A stretch of DNA of 64,000 nucleotides from Gammaproteobacteria bacterium (GCA_030427085.1 JAUHXH010000002.1:682001-746000); one strand, 5' to 3'. Counted from the stretch's first letter, positions 1-9,523 are shown. Numbers and translations: made by a program. Notes: a model not told the origin generated them from the sequence alone.

Positions 1-1245
1 CTGGGCGGTTCAGTCGCAACTTTTGATCACATGTATCTGCCGCGTTTGCATCGCACCGGTTATGTGGCGCCGCGTGTTGGCGAGCGCCCCGAGCCCAGCC
101 CCGGGGGCTTTGTGCTCGATTCGCGTCCGGGCATTTATGACCACGTGTTGGTGCTGGACTTCAAAAGCCTCTATCCCAGCATTATTCGCAGTTTTTGCAT
201 TGATCCGCTGGGCATGGCACGAGCCTTACAGTTACCCGAAGATGATCCTGCCTCGGTGCCCGGCTTCGCGGGCGCTCGTTTTCTACGTGAGGGACACATC
301 CTGCCGTCATTGATTGCCGGATTGTGGGCCGAACGGGATCGGGCCAAGGCGGAGGGCAATGCCGCGCTGTCCAATGCCATCAAGATTGTGATGAACAGTT
401 TCTACGGTGTATTGGGCAGTCCGGGGTGTCGTTTCTTTGATCGCCGATTGGCCACGTCCATTACCCGGCGAGGCCATGAAATTTTGCAACGCACCCGCGA
501 TTGCATTGAGGCTGAGGGACAGGAAGTTATCTATGGCGATACCGATTCCGTATTCGTCTGGGTGCGAGATGCGGACAGCGCTGAAGCGGCACAGGCGGTT
601 GGCAAGCAATTGGAGCAGGGGCTGAACGACTGGTGGCGGCAAACACTCAGGGATGAGTTCCAATTGGACTGTGTGCTGGAGCTGGAGTTTGAAACCCACT
701 ATCGCCGTTTCCTGATGCCTACGATTCGCGGTTCGGACAAAGGCAGCAAAAAGCGTTACGCCGGCATGGTGCAACGCAGTGGCGCAGACGAGTTGGTGTT
801 CAAGGGGCTGGAAAACGTGCGCACCGACTGGACGCGCCTGGCGCGGGATTTTCAGCAGGAACTGTATCGTCGGGTATTCAATGAAGAGCCCTACGAGGAA
901 TACGTCACGTCAGTGAGTCGGGGACTGTTGGCGGGGGACTACAACGACCAGCTGATTTACCGCAAGCGTTTGCGCCGCAAGTTGTCGGACTACCAGCGGA
1001 ATGTGCCACCCCATGTGCAGGCGGCGCGCCTGTACAGCGAGCGGGGACTGGAAGCGCCATCCCGTGGGAGTTGGATCGAATACGTGATCACGCGCAGTGG
1101 CGCCGAGCCAGCGGACGCCGCGCTGGCGCCGCTGGATTATCAGCACTACCTCGATCGCCAGTTGCAGCCCGTGGCCGACGGCATTCTGTGTTTTCTGGGT
1201 ACGTCCTTCAGTGCCCTGACGGACCGCCAGATGGCGATGTTTTAA
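1..1245 (+). CDS. polB: DNA polymerase II (family B), C-terminal part
   Basis: This is the C-terminal 414 residues of a family B DNA polymerase of the E. coli Pol II type. The frame is open from base 1, so the gene starts before the window. Visible motifs are region II DFKSLYPS (bases 157-180), the KIVMNSFYG region near 388-414, the catalytic YGDTDS of region I (532-549) and KKRYAG near 751-768. The protein ends in QMAMF, which matches the place and pattern of the QxxLF clamp-binding tail of E. coli Pol II. Pol II works in translesion synthesis and fork restart and is often SOS-induced, but its promoter is outside the window. Its stop codon overlaps the stop of the convergent kinase gene by four bases. 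Confidence 0.96.
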   Translation: MGGSVATFDHMYLPRLHRTGYVAPRVGERPEPSPGGFVLDSRPGIYDHVLVLDFKSLYPSIIRSFCIDPLGMARALQLPEDDPASVPGFAGARFLREGHILPSLIAGLWAERDRAKAEGNAALSNAIKIVMNSFYGVLGSPGCRFFDRRLATSITRRGHEILQRTRDCIEAEGQEVIYGDTDSVFVWVRDADSAEAAQAVGKQLEQGLNDWWRQTLRDEFQLDCVLELEFETHYRRFLMPTIRGSDKGSKKRYAGMVQRSGADELVFKGLENVRTDWTRLARDFQQELYRRVFNEEPYEEYVTSVSRGLLAGDYNDQLIYRKRLRRKLSDYQRNVPPHVQAARLYSERGLEAPSRGSWIEYVITRSGAEPADAALAPLDYQHYLDRQLQPVADGILCFLGTSFSALTDRQMAMF

Positions 1246-2237
1246 AAGAAGCCGTCACGCAGTGCGGCGTAGTCCGGCCCCTTCAGGCGTGGCCCGTAGT
1301 TTTCAACGATGCGCCCGGCACAGCGGTTGGCGAAACGGGCTGCTGTGGGGTAGTCCTCGCCGCGGCTGATGGCATACAGGAAGGCGCCGGCAAACATATC
1401 GCCGGCACCGTTGGTGTCCACTGCGGAGACTGGCTCTGAAGCGACTTCGGTCAGGGTTTGTCCGTCCCACACCAGTGCGCCATTGGCGCCGCGGGTGATG
1501 GCAAAACTGCGGGCCGCTTGCTTCATGCTGACAACAGCCTCGTCGAGGGATTCGCATTGCGCCCAGCCCAGTGCCTCGGCCTCGTTGCAGAAAATCAAAT
1601 CCAGGCCATCACCCACAATTTCCGCCATGCCATCGCGGAAAAATTCGACCATGCCCGGGTCGGAAAAGCTCAGCGCGGTTTTGACGCCCTGGCTTTGGGC
1701 CACGTCTCGTGCGCGTACTGCCGCTGCCAGGCCGCTGGGCGAAGTCACCTGATAACCCTCTATATAGAGGTATTCAGAATCGGCGATGGCCGCTTCATCC
1801 AATTCTGTGGTGGACAGTTGTTCACTGATGCCGAGGAATGAGTTCATGCTGCGCTCGGCGTCGGGGGTGATCAGCACCAGGCACTTGCCGGTGGTGCCGG
1901 TATCGCGGCTGCCGGTCAGGCTGTGCTTCACGCCTGCGGCTTCGAGGTCGGCGAGGTAGAGATCGCCATCGGCGTCGCCGGCCACTTTGCAGGTCATAAA
2001 GCCCGGTGCGCCAAACTGCGCTGCGGCAATAATGGTGTTGGCAGCGCTGCCCCCGCTGGCGTGGCTGGCGGTAACCAGGTGCGTCTGCAAGTGCTGCAGT
2101 AGTTCTGCCTGTCTGGCCTCGTCGACCAGTGTCATCACGCCTTTTTCTACGCCCATTGTGGCCAGGTCGGTGTCGCTGACCTGGATTTCGGTGTCTACCA
2201 GGGCGGCGCCAATGCCGTACACTTTGTATTGCTTCAT
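1242..2237 (-). CDS. PfkB-family kinase, probable adenosine kinase
   Basis: A full-length 331-residue ribokinase/PfkB-family kinase. It has the N-terminal GIGAALVDTE strand, the ASGGSAANT substrate-lid motif (about residues 60-68) and the C-terminal signature VDTNGAGDMFAGAF with the catalytic base at D280. This subtype is commonly annotated as adenosine kinase in proteobacteria (adenosine + ATP to AMP + ADP), but fructokinase-like relatives are hard to separate by eye, so substrate is inferred. It is cytoplasmic. The gene is convergent with polB, with stops overlapping by four bases, and divergent from the HIT gene. Confidence 0.85.
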   Translation of the reverse strand: MKQYKVYGIGAALVDTEIQVSDTDLATMGVEKGVMTLVDEARQAELLQHLQTHLVTASHASGGSAANTIIAAAQFGAPGFMTCKVAGDADGDLYLADLEAAGVKHSLTGSRDTGTTGKCLVLITPDAERSMNSFLGISEQLSTTELDEAAIADSEYLYIEGYQVTSPSGLAAAVRARDVAQSQGVKTALSFSDPGMVEFFRDGMAEIVGDGLDLIFCNEAEALGWAQCESLDEAVVSMKQAARSFAITRGANGALVWDGQTLTEVASEPVSAVDTNGAGDMFAGAFLYAISRGEDYPTAARFANRCAGRIVENYGPRLKGPDYAALRDGFF

Positions 2238-2309
2238 TTGTTTTCGTAGCCGGTCGTGGATTGTGGCTGGCTATTATCCTGATCCCGCGGCCGATTGAAA
2301 GGAATGCCC

Positions 2310-2741
2310 ATGGAGATTCACCCGCGCCTGCAGGCTGACACCCATTGTCTCGGGCAGGTTGAGGGCGGTGTGCTGCTGTTGCATCGCAATGCCACACTGC
2401 CCTGGCTGATATTGATGCCCGACTCATCCATGTTGGATCTGCTCGACCTGCCGGGCGAGCAACGCGAGCTGGCGCTGTCTCAGTGCGCCGCGCTGGCGCA
2501 CTATATCAAGCAGTCATTGGACTACCCCCGGGTAAATTTTGGCGCGCTGGGTAATGTCGTCCCCCAGTTGCACTTGCATGTGGTGGGGCGGCGACCGGGA
2601 GATGCCTGCTGGCCAGACCCGGTGTGGGGCCGGTTACCCCCCGGACCGGAATATAGCACCGAGGACTTGACGCGCTGGCGTTCCGATCTTGCGTCTGTAG
2701 TTAACCTGGAGGGTGGCGTGGAAGGTGGGCTGCAGGATTAG
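2310..2741 (+). CDS. HIT-family nucleotide-binding protein
   Basis: A 143-residue histidine-triad protein. The motif reads QLHLHVV at residues 86-92, so the first histidine of the usual HxHxHxx is Gln while H88 and the catalytic-position H90 are kept. This is seen in some short HIT branches and may tune activity. HIT proteins hydrolyse nucleoside phosphoramidates or dinucleotides. The start at ATG 2310 is preferred over ATG 2304 and TTG 2295 because the AAAGGA ribosome site at 2298-2303 is correctly spaced only for 2310. It lies 72 bases upstream of the hydroxyacid dehydrogenase start in a divergent pair with the kinase. Confidence 0.85.
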   Translation: MEIHPRLQADTHCLGQVEGGVLLLHRNATLPWLILMPDSSMLDLLDLPGEQRELALSQCAALAHYIKQSLDYPRVNFGALGNVVPQLHLHVVGRRPGDACWPDPVWGRLPPGPEYSTEDLTRWRSDLASVVNLEGGVEGGLQD

Positions 2742-2795
2742 CACGAAACGGGCAAACTATATCTGCATGACGGACTTACTTAATCGGCCAGGTGT

Positions 2796-3764
2796 ATGAA
2801 AAAAGTTTTTGTCACTCATCAGTTACCGGGCGAGAAGATTCACCTGCTGGGGCAGGCCTGTGAGCTAAATGTCTGGATGGGGCCCGGGCTACTGCCGCCT
2901 GCAACCTTGCGAGAGGAATTGGCCGCCGCCCAGGGGCTGGTCTGCATGCTGACCGACCGGATTGATGCTGACCTGTTGGCGGCGTTGCCGCAACTGGAGT
3001 TCGTGTCCAGCATGTCAGTCGGCGTTGATCATATCGATGTGGCGGCGTTGACCGCACGGGGTATTCCGCTGGGGCATACGCCGGGTGTGCTGGTTGAAAC
3101 CACCGCCGACCTGGCTTTCAGCCTGATGCTGGCCGCCGCAAGGCGCATCCATGAAGCGGACCGTTTCATGCGCGATGGACATTGGGGCGCGAACAACGCC
3201 TGGTCTCCTGATTTCTTCACCGGCAAGGACGTGTACGGCGCCACCCTGGGCATTATCGGTATGGGTGAGATAGGTCAGGCAATGGCGCGGCGGGCGCAGG
3301 GCTTTGGCATGGAAGTACTGGGGTGGAACCGCAGTCCCCGGGATGTGCCTGGAATCGCCAGCGTCAGTTTTGAGGAGTTGCTGCTGCGTAGTGATTTTGT
3401 CTCGGTGCACGTGGCGCTGACGGATGAGACTCGCGGGCTTCTGGATGCCGAGGCGATTGCCCTGATGAAGCCCGGCTCAGTGCTGGTCAATACGGCTCGC
3501 GGCGGGATCGTAGATGAACAGGCACTGGCGCGCGCGCTATCCAGTGGCGACCTCTATGCGGCGGGGATGGATGTGTTTGATACCGAGCCTGTCCCGGCCG
3601 ACAACCCCCTGTTGCAACTGCCCAACGTGGTGGTGGCGCCGCATATCGGCAGCGCCACACAAATGACGCGTGCCAGAATGGCTGACATGGCGGCCTTGAA
3701 TGCGCTCGCCGCTGCGCGCGGTGAGGCTATGCCTCAATGCGCTAATCCGGAGGTGTACGGCTGA
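2796..3764 (+). CDS. D-2-hydroxyacid dehydrogenase (glyoxylate/hydroxypyruvate reductase type)
   Basis: A 322-residue NAD(P)-dependent D-2-hydroxyacid dehydrogenase. The dinucleotide motif GMGEIG is at 155-160. The catalytic triad is complete: R235 in NTARGG, E264 in DVFDTEP and H283 in APHIGSAT. Length and motifs fit the glyoxylate reductase/D-glycerate dehydrogenase branch better than the longer PdxB or SerA proteins. Glyoxylate from the glcDEF product 8 kb away, and glycerate from the glucosylglycerate operon at 52-57 kb, are plausible metabolic links, but these are inference. Cytoplasmic. Confidence 0.9.
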   Translation: MKKVFVTHQLPGEKIHLLGQACELNVWMGPGLLPPATLREELAAAQGLVCMLTDRIDADLLAALPQLEFVSSMSVGVDHIDVAALTARGIPLGHTPGVLVETTADLAFSLMLAAARRIHEADRFMRDGHWGANNAWSPDFFTGKDVYGATLGIIGMGEIGQAMARRAQGFGMEVLGWNRSPRDVPGIASVSFEELLLRSDFVSVHVALTDETRGLLDAEAIALMKPGSVLVNTARGGIVDEQALARALSSGDLYAAGMDVFDTEPVPADNPLLQLPNVVVAPHIGSATQMTRARMADMAALNALAAARGEAMPQCANPEVYG

Positions 3765-3797
3765 CCGACCCGGATTGGTCGGTGAGTGGGTATTGGC

Positions 3798-4385
3798 CTA
3801 GTTGGCCACCTTTGGCAGGTCGCGCATGGCGCGGTGCAGGATGTGCTCCAGGTGCCGGCGCAGCTTGTCGGGGTCATTACCGGCGGGGATACCGTCGCTG
3901 ATCTCGGTGACGATACTGCGCCAGACTTCCCGGGTCGCCGCCACATCGTTGATCTGCAATGCCAGGCTGCGGGTTTCATGCACGCCGGCCAGAGCGTGCG
4001 CATTGTCGACACTGGCGCCGTCGGGCATGCGATTGATCACCACGCCGGGGTGAGTGTAGAGATTGCTGGCCTCATCGCTGGCTACGCCGATCTGTAAACC
4101 GGGCGCGTAGAGGTAGTCGATATTGAACTGCGCCTTCTCGGGTGCCAGCACGTAGCCCTTGTCCTGCAATATCTGGTCGATCACCGGGCGCACCACGGGA
4201 TCCAGTCGATACATTTCATCCTGCACGCCGCTGTCTGTAGGCAGGGGCTCACTGCGCCAGGCGTAGTAGCGGTAATTGCCTTGGGCGAACTGGTCGGAGT
4301 CCCAGGACTGGTACTTGTTGCTGCCGCAGGCGGCGAGGAACAGGGCCGCAGCCAGAGTGAGGAGCAGGGGCTTGCAAGCGTTCAT
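3798..4385 (-). CDS. DUF4136-type lipoprotein
   Basis: A 195-residue exported lipoprotein. The N-terminus has a basic start, a Leu/Ala-rich hydrophobic stretch and the lipobox LAAC near residue 20. The body (SDQFAQGNYRYYAW, then DPVVRPVIDQILQDKGY) matches the style of the DUF4136 family, whose members begin with a short strand, then a region predicting 'I...ALxxKGY'. Function in this family is unknown. It stands alone between the convergent dehydrogenase and the divergent LysR gene. Confidence 0.8.
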   Translation of the reverse strand: MNACKPLLLTLAAALFLAACGSNKYQSWDSDQFAQGNYRYYAWRSEPLPTDSGVQDEMYRLDPVVRPVIDQILQDKGYVLAPEKAQFNIDYLYAPGLQIGVASDEASNLYTHPGVVINRMPDGASVDNAHALAGVHETRSLALQINDVAATREVWRSIVTEISDGIPAGNDPDKLRRHLEHILHRAMRDLPKVAN

Positions 4386-4593
4386 GATGGTCCTTGAGTT
4401 AACTGCCTGAGGCTGGGTGCCGTGTTGGGGCGGTCATGGTATCAGGTGTATCTGAGGGCAGCTATAGCACACCGGATTTGCGAGTAATGCCGCAGTGTGG
4501 CCGGCCCAGTGTGAAAAATTCACAACTTCGGGGTGAAATCCCCCGGCGGCTCTGGTAATTTCGGGATATAACAAGGAGTTATGGGGCGCCAAG

Positions 4594-5604
4594 ATGATAT
4601 CCCGGAAGCTGATTCGCACCGACCTTAATTTGTTGGTGGCGCTGCAGGTGTTGCTCGAGGAGCGTAATGTCACTCGTGCAGCAGAGAGGCTTTCGGTCTC
4701 CCAGCCGGCTTTGAGTAAAACATTGCAGAAGCTTCGCGACTCCTTCGAGGACGAGTTGTTTACCCGAACCGCCCATGGGTTGGTACCCACGCCGCGCGCC
4801 GAGCAATTGGCACGGGAATTGCCCTCGGTGCTGGAAAACATCGATTCAGTGCTGGGCAGTGAAGACTTTCGCCCGGAAACCTACGACGGCAGTTTCAAGC
4901 TGCTGCTGCCACCCATTGTGGCTGAAACGCTGCTGCCCGGGCTGATGGCGGAACTGAACCGGGTCGCGCCCAATGTGCAGATCATCACCGCCGAGATTAC
5001 CCCGGACTACCAGGACAAAATGAAAAAGGGCGAAGCGGACTTCGCCGCTTTTGTGGCCCTGGACACCGAACGGGATATCCATGCCGAGCCCATCCCCGCG
5101 CTGGCGCCGCGCTGCTATGTGCGTCACGGCCACCCGCTGGTGGGTAAGCACTTCAATTTGCAGGAATTTTTGGAATATCCCCACATCCGCCTCTACCTGC
5201 CCGGCATGGCACGGGAGAACACGTCCATGGTGGATGATGTGCTGGGGCAGTACGGTGTGCACCGAAATATTGTGCTGGAAACCACCCAGTTTGCGCCCGC
5301 CGTGGGGGTGCTGACCCAGACCAACGGCTTGCTGGTGGCGAACGCCGGGTTTGAGGAAAACGGCCTGTTCAAGGATCAGATCACCGGGCTCGATTTGCCC
5401 GGAGAGCTGCAACGGATGATCCGCAATACCAACAGCGCCAATCGCGGCAAGATGTCGCTGATGCGCCACACCCGCACCTCCCGCAGCGGCCCCCACCAGT
5501 GGTTACGCGCCCTGCTGATGAAGCACCTCACCCGCTCCGAGAGCAAGGTGGCCGTGGCCGAGGATCAGCCCCTGCCCGAGCCGGTGGCCGAACCCGCCGC
5601 CTGA
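4594..5604 (+). CDS. LysR-family transcriptional regulator
   Basis: A 336-residue LysR-type regulator. The N-terminal winged helix-turn-helix (about residues 9-66) includes NVTRAAERLSVSQPALSKTL, followed by the linker helix and a two-lobe effector-binding domain. The LNLLVALQVLLEERN start and the FTRTAHGLVPTPRA wing resemble the NodD/NahR-like branch of LysR proteins. The last 35 residues are a charged, Pro/Ala-rich tail (ending PVAEPAA) that is unusual for the family and likely disordered. No obvious target gene is divergent from it; the next gene on the same strand is the large lipoprotein. Confidence 0.92.
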   Translation: MISRKLIRTDLNLLVALQVLLEERNVTRAAERLSVSQPALSKTLQKLRDSFEDELFTRTAHGLVPTPRAEQLARELPSVLENIDSVLGSEDFRPETYDGSFKLLLPPIVAETLLPGLMAELNRVAPNVQIITAEITPDYQDKMKKGEADFAAFVALDTERDIHAEPIPALAPRCYVRHGHPLVGKHFNLQEFLEYPHIRLYLPGMARENTSMVDDVLGQYGVHRNIVLETTQFAPAVGVLTQTNGLLVANAGFEENGLFKDQITGLDLPGELQRMIRNTNSANRGKMSLMRHTRTSRSGPHQWLRALLMKHLTRSESKVAVAEDQPLPEPVAEPAA

Positions 5605-5632
5605 GCGCCGTCAAAAAATCTCCGCTTTTTTG

Positions 5633-5666
5633 TTCCTAAGCCGGATTTTCACTGGTATTCCTAAGC
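5633..5666. repeat. Pair of TTCCTAAGC direct repeats in the intergenic region
   Basis: The nonamer TTCCTAAGC occurs at 5633-5641 and again at 5658-5666, 25 bases apart start to start. A near copy in the opposite orientation, with one extra C, lies at about 5723-5732. All are in the 216-base gap between the LysR gene and the large lipoprotein gene. They could be binding sites for a regulator of the lipoprotein gene, but no protein can be assigned from sequence alone. Confidence 0.4.
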
Positions 5667-5820
5667 GCGTTATTATAGTTTGAGATTCAGGGACTTGGAC
5701 CACTTTCCTAATAATAATGGTGAGCTTAGGGAACGCCTTCAAAGAAAGCCTTTAGGAAAAGCCTCGTCCACAACACCAATAAATTGCGACCTGCGCCGTT
5801 AGAGCCATGGGGAATGGAAC

Positions 5821-8667
5821 ATGCAGTATCACGCGATCAGTAACTGGCTGAAATCCGCCGTATTTTTCCTTTTTGCGATCACCCTGAGCGCCTGTGGCGG
5901 CGGGGGTGGTGGTGGCGGTGGTGGCTTTACGCCCGATAACAGCGGCCAGGATGGGCAAACGCTGCATTACACCGTGGAAATTCTGGATAGCGCAGGCAAT
6001 GCCCTGTCCGGCATCCCGGTTGGAACCATCGCTACGCTGCGAATTCGCGTCACCGAGGGTGCCAATGCGAACAACGCGGCGCCTGTGGTGGATGCCGTTG
6101 TTGAAGTCGACACCGATGTCGGCTCCATCGTTCCGGCCGGCGGCACTGCGCTCACCGATGCAGACGGTGTTGCCGAACTGGAATTTGACCCGGGTACTAG
6201 CCAGCTTGCCGGCACCATGACCGTACAGGTACGTGGCCGGGCCGTTGACGGCCGGGGCGAGGTGAACTTCCAGGTAGTCGCTTCCAATTTGCGCATTGGT
6301 CGCTACGATGGCGCGACCTTTGTGGAAGGTGAGTTGGAAATCAGTACCAGCGACCTGCCTTTTGGCGGCGCCACGCTGGTGAGTTTCAGTGTTGTTAATG
6401 AACAGGGCGAGCCGGCTCCTACCGCATTGAGTGTTGTGCCCTCCAGTTTTTGTGCCAGCACCGAACCGCCCTCGGCGACGTTGCCGGCATCGGTTGACGT
6501 GCTCAACGGTGAAGGCAGCTTCACCTACGCGGCCACCACGTGTGTCGGTGAAGACCGCATCGAAGCTGCTCTTGCCATTTCTCCCGACATCAGTGCCAGC
6601 GGTACTGTTACTGTTGAAGCTGCCAGCGTAGGCCAGATTGACTTTATCTCGCTGGACAACCCGGTGCTGGCCCTGGCCGGTACCGGCACGGCCGCCCGCC
6701 CCGAGCGTGCTCAAGTTGTTTTCAATGTGCTCGACGAAGCAGGTCGACCTGCCGCTGATGTGCCGGTGATGTTGTCTCTGTCTTCCGACACCGGTGGTGT
6801 AGCACTTGAATCGACCAGTGCGATTACTGACGCTGTTGGTGAAATCACCGCTGTGGTCACTTCTGGATCCATTCCGGTAACCGTAGTGGTTAATGCCGAG
6901 ATCGACCTGCAAGGCATTATCCTGTCCAAGACGTCTGACCCCATCGATGTTACCGGTGGTCGCGCCGACCAGAATTCTTTCTCCATTTCCCAGTCTGTAT
7001 TCTCGATCGAGGGCGGAGACGTTGATGGCCTGACTGTTGAGATCAATGCGCGTGCTGCAGACAACTTTAACAACCCGGTACCGGAAGGTACTGAAGTTAT
7101 CTTCAGCCCCCGCTACGGCAACATGCCAGACAAATGCCAGTTGGATGCGGAAGGCAATTGCACCGTTTCCTGGGAGAGCAGTGATCCGCGTGGGCCTCTG
7201 TTGGGCAGCGACTTCATCACTGATATTACTAACACCCCGTGTCCTGCGTATGTGAACGCCAATCCGACATTGCCAGCCTTTGGCCCCTGTCCGGTGAGCC
7301 TCGGCCCCACCTCCGGTCGTAACACCATCCTGGTGATTGCAGACGGTGAGGAAAGCTACGTAGACACCAATGGCAACCAGGCCTATGACCTGGGCGAGAT
7401 CTTCCAGGATCTGGCTGAGCCCTTCAACGATCACAACGGTGACGGTCAGTTCAACCCGGTGGAGACGCCCTGCGATCCTTATACCGATGGACTGGAGTGC
7501 TCTGCTGGTGCTGAAGAGACCTATGTGGACACTAACAAGAACGGCGTCTGGGATCGCGGCAATGGCATCTACGACGGTAGTGCCTGCCCCGTTGAAGCCG
7601 ATGGCACCTACTGTACGCGCAACTCTGTACACGTGCGTTCCGTGCAGCCGTTGATTGTTCCCGAAACCGACTACTACTTCATGCTGACTACCAGTGGTGA
7701 CCGACCGGTTGGTGCAGGCTCCACGCTGCGTGACGGTACCTTCTACAATCTGTACATCTCTGATCGCTTCAACAATCAGCCACCCGCGGGGAGCACCGTG
7801 ACGGTATCCGCGGAGTCCTGTGAAGTGGCGTTCGGCCCCGACGGCGACGAAATCCCCAATGGCATCTGGCCGGGCGCTTACCCCACTGCCTTCACCATGG
7901 GCCGCATCACGGATAACCTCGAGCCGATCAGTGGTATCGTGGAAATCAGGGTGGAAACACCCAACGGCTATGTGTCGGAAACATTCTTCCCCTGTAGCGA
8001 TGTGGCCAATGTTCCCGTTGAGCCCCAACCGCAGTACCGCCTGGTGATCGGCTTCGAAACTCCCGGAACGGTTGCCAGCATCAGTGCCCCGGTGAACATC
8101 AACGTTCGCGTACAGGGCGGCGGTGCGGGCATCCCCGTTAGCGCCACGACTACCAGTGGTACTTTGCAGGCCAACACGGTTGCAACAGAGACTGGCGGTA
8201 TCGCAACCTTCACCTTCCAGGGCGACAAACCCGGTGGCGTAACCTTCACCGCGCAAGTTGAAGATCCCGTGGTGGGGGCGATCGAGGAGAGCTTCTCCTT
8301 CAACGTGAACCCGGACGAGTTCTTCATCGGTTATATCGCCGGTGGTGTAGCGAGCCAGAGCACCATCGGCCTGGTGCCCGCGTTGATTGATATCTCCGTG
8401 GTCAACACCGTACGCGTCATCGTTGACGTGATGGATGCCGGTGGGGTGCGTGCAACAGGCTACACCGCAGAGGATGTTCAGGTGTTGCTGACCTGCTCCT
8501 CGGTTGGGACTGATTTGATCACTGCACCGTTTGTGAATGGCCGCGCTGAGATTGCCGCTTATCCCATTCCTGGTGGCTGCGGCAGCAGTGCGCTGTTCCG
8601 CGCCGTGGTTAACGATCCGCAGATCCTTAATCCCAGCCCGCCCTCAGCTACACTGACCATCCAGTGA
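5821..8667 (+). CDS. Large surface lipoprotein with Ig-like (Big_1-type) repeats
   Basis: A 948-residue exported protein. A hydrophobic signal ends in the lipobox LSAC with the lipidated Cys at residue 25, followed at once by ten glycines (26-35), a flexible tether. The body is a chain of roughly 100-residue beta-sandwich segments of the invasin/Big_1 kind, recognisable from phrases such as GTATLRIRVTEG, TDADGVAELEF and TTTSGTLQANTVAT. Around residues 515-580 there are three Asp/Asn-rich loops resembling EF-hand calcium sites (DTNGNQAYDLGE at D515, DHNGDGQF at D537, DTNKNGVWD at D570). Cysteine pairs occur in the middle and C-terminal parts, which suits disulfides outside the cytoplasm. Probably an outer-membrane-anchored adhesin or structural protein; the exact role is unknown. 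A strong terminator follows. Confidence 0.82.
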   Translation: MQYHAISNWLKSAVFFLFAITLSACGGGGGGGGGGFTPDNSGQDGQTLHYTVEILDSAGNALSGIPVGTIATLRIRVTEGANANNAAPVVDAVVEVDTDVGSIVPAGGTALTDADGVAELEFDPGTSQLAGTMTVQVRGRAVDGRGEVNFQVVASNLRIGRYDGATFVEGELEISTSDLPFGGATLVSFSVVNEQGEPAPTALSVVPSSFCASTEPPSATLPASVDVLNGEGSFTYAATTCVGEDRIEAALAISPDISASGTVTVEAASVGQIDFISLDNPVLALAGTGTAARPERAQVVFNVLDEAGRPAADVPVMLSLSSDTGGVALESTSAITDAVGEITAVVTSGSIPVTVVVNAEIDLQGIILSKTSDPIDVTGGRADQNSFSISQSVFSIEGGDVDGLTVEINARAADNFNNPVPEGTEVIFSPRYGNMPDKCQLDAEGNCTVSWESSDPRGPLLGSDFITDITNTPCPAYVNANPTLPAFGPCPVSLGPTSGRNTILVIADGEESYVDTNGNQAYDLGEIFQDLAEPFNDHNGDGQFNPVETPCDPYTDGLECSAGAEETYVDTNKNGVWDRGNGIYDGSACPVEADGTYCTRNSVHVRSVQPLIVPETDYYFMLTTSGDRPVGAGSTLRDGTFYNLYISDRFNNQPPAGSTVTVSAESCEVAFGPDGDEIPNGIWPGAYPTAFTMGRITDNLEPISGIVEIRVETPNGYVSETFFPCSDVANVPVEPQPQYRLVIGFETPGTVASISAPVNINVRVQGGGAGIPVSATTTSGTLQANTVATETGGIATFTFQGDKPGGVTFTAQVEDPVVGAIEESFSFNVNPDEFFIGYIAGGVASQSTIGLVPALIDISVVNTVRVIVDVMDAGGVRATGYTAEDVQVLLTCSSVGTDLITAPFVNGRAEIAAYPIPGGCGSSALFRAVVNDPQILNPSPPSATLTIQ

Positions 8668-8704
8668 TGGTGGACTGAACGACTGGCTTCGAAAGAAGCT
8701 GCAA

Positions 8705-8737
8705 TAAAAAACCCCGGCTTCGAACCGGGGTTTTTTT
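8705..8737. terminator. Bidirectional rho-independent terminator
   Basis: The stem ACCCCGG (8711-8717) pairs with CCGGGGT (8725-8731), with loop CTTCGAA. A run of A precedes it (8705-8711) and seven T follow (8731-8737), so it can stop transcription from both the lipoprotein gene and the convergent permease gene. Confidence 0.93.
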
Positions 8738-8768
8738 ATGTTTGATCGGATACCGGTTGACGGGGGCG

Positions 8769-9521
8769 TTAAGGAAAAAACAACAACTTGACCACAAACA
8801 CCACCAGTACCGCATTCAACACCCACTTGATCAGTTGCTCCCCCCGGCTCACTGTGAAGTGCGCACCCAGGTAACCGCCCAGTACCGTCCCTGCAGCCAG
8901 TGCCAGGCCGATCATCCAGGACATTTCCAGCTGGCTGGCAAACACCGCCAGTGCGCCAACGGTATAGACCGCGATAATGAACACCTTGTGCATGTTGGTG
9001 CGCACGAGGTCGAAGCCCATCACGCGATTGAGGATGGGCATGATGATGAAGCCCACACCCAACTGGATAAAGCCGCCCCAGAAGCCGGCGGCTACCATCA
9101 GGATGTGGCCCCACCACAGTTGGCGCGTGTTGGGTTGGTGGTCGGCCTGTGCGGGCCGATTGCCGGGGTCAAAATACATCACCAGCATCACCCCGATCAT
9201 GATCAGGGCGAGTACGCGGTTAAACCAGAGTCCCTCCAGTTGCACGCCTACCATCGCACCGGCAATCGCACCGGGCAGAGCGCAGGCGGCAAGGCTCATG
9301 CTGAGCCGAAACTGGGACAGACCACGTTTTCGGAAGGTAGCGATGGCGGCCAGATTCTGCGCCAGGATGGCGATACGGTTGGTGCCGTTGGCTACCGGTC
9401 CGGGCAATCCCATGAACACCATGACAGGGACAGTGAGGAGCGATCCGCCACCCGCCATAACATTGAGAAAGCCCGCCAGTGCGCCGGCGATAAACAGGAC
9501 CGGAATTTGCCACAGTTCCAT
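8769..9521 (-). CDS. TauE/SafE-family membrane permease
   Basis: A 250-residue inner-membrane protein with about eight hydrophobic segments and the family hallmark GGGSLLTVPVMVFMGLP near the N-terminus (residues 24-40), plus a second G-rich motif GFWGGFIQLGVGFI that marks the internal duplication. The TauE/SafE family exports sulfite, sulfoacetate or similar organic anions. Substrate cannot be read from sequence. The gene lies two bases downstream of glutathione reductase on the same strand and is probably co-transcribed with it, which hints at a sulfur or redox role. Confidence 0.88.
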   Translation of the reverse strand: MELWQIPVLFIAGALAGFLNVMAGGGSLLTVPVMVFMGLPGPVANGTNRIAILAQNLAAIATFRKRGLSQFRLSMSLAACALPGAIAGAMVGVQLEGLWFNRVLALIMIGVMLVMYFDPGNRPAQADHQPNTRQLWWGHILMVAAGFWGGFIQLGVGFIIMPILNRVMGFDLVRTNMHKVFIIAVYTVGALAVFASQLEMSWMIGLALAAGTVLGGYLGAHFTVSRGEQLIKWVLNAVLVVFVVKLLFFP

Positions 9522-9523
9522 GC

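Noticed and set aside
5752-8256. An 834-residue open frame on the minus strand
   Set aside because: It is fully antisense to the large lipoprotein gene, whose signal peptide, lipobox and Ig-like repeats are clear. The antisense product has no ribosome site and no recognisable family.
8717-8724. A TTCGAA T-loop-like sequence suggesting a tRNA
   Set aside because: It is the loop of a terminator hairpin; no acceptor or anticodon stem can be built around it.
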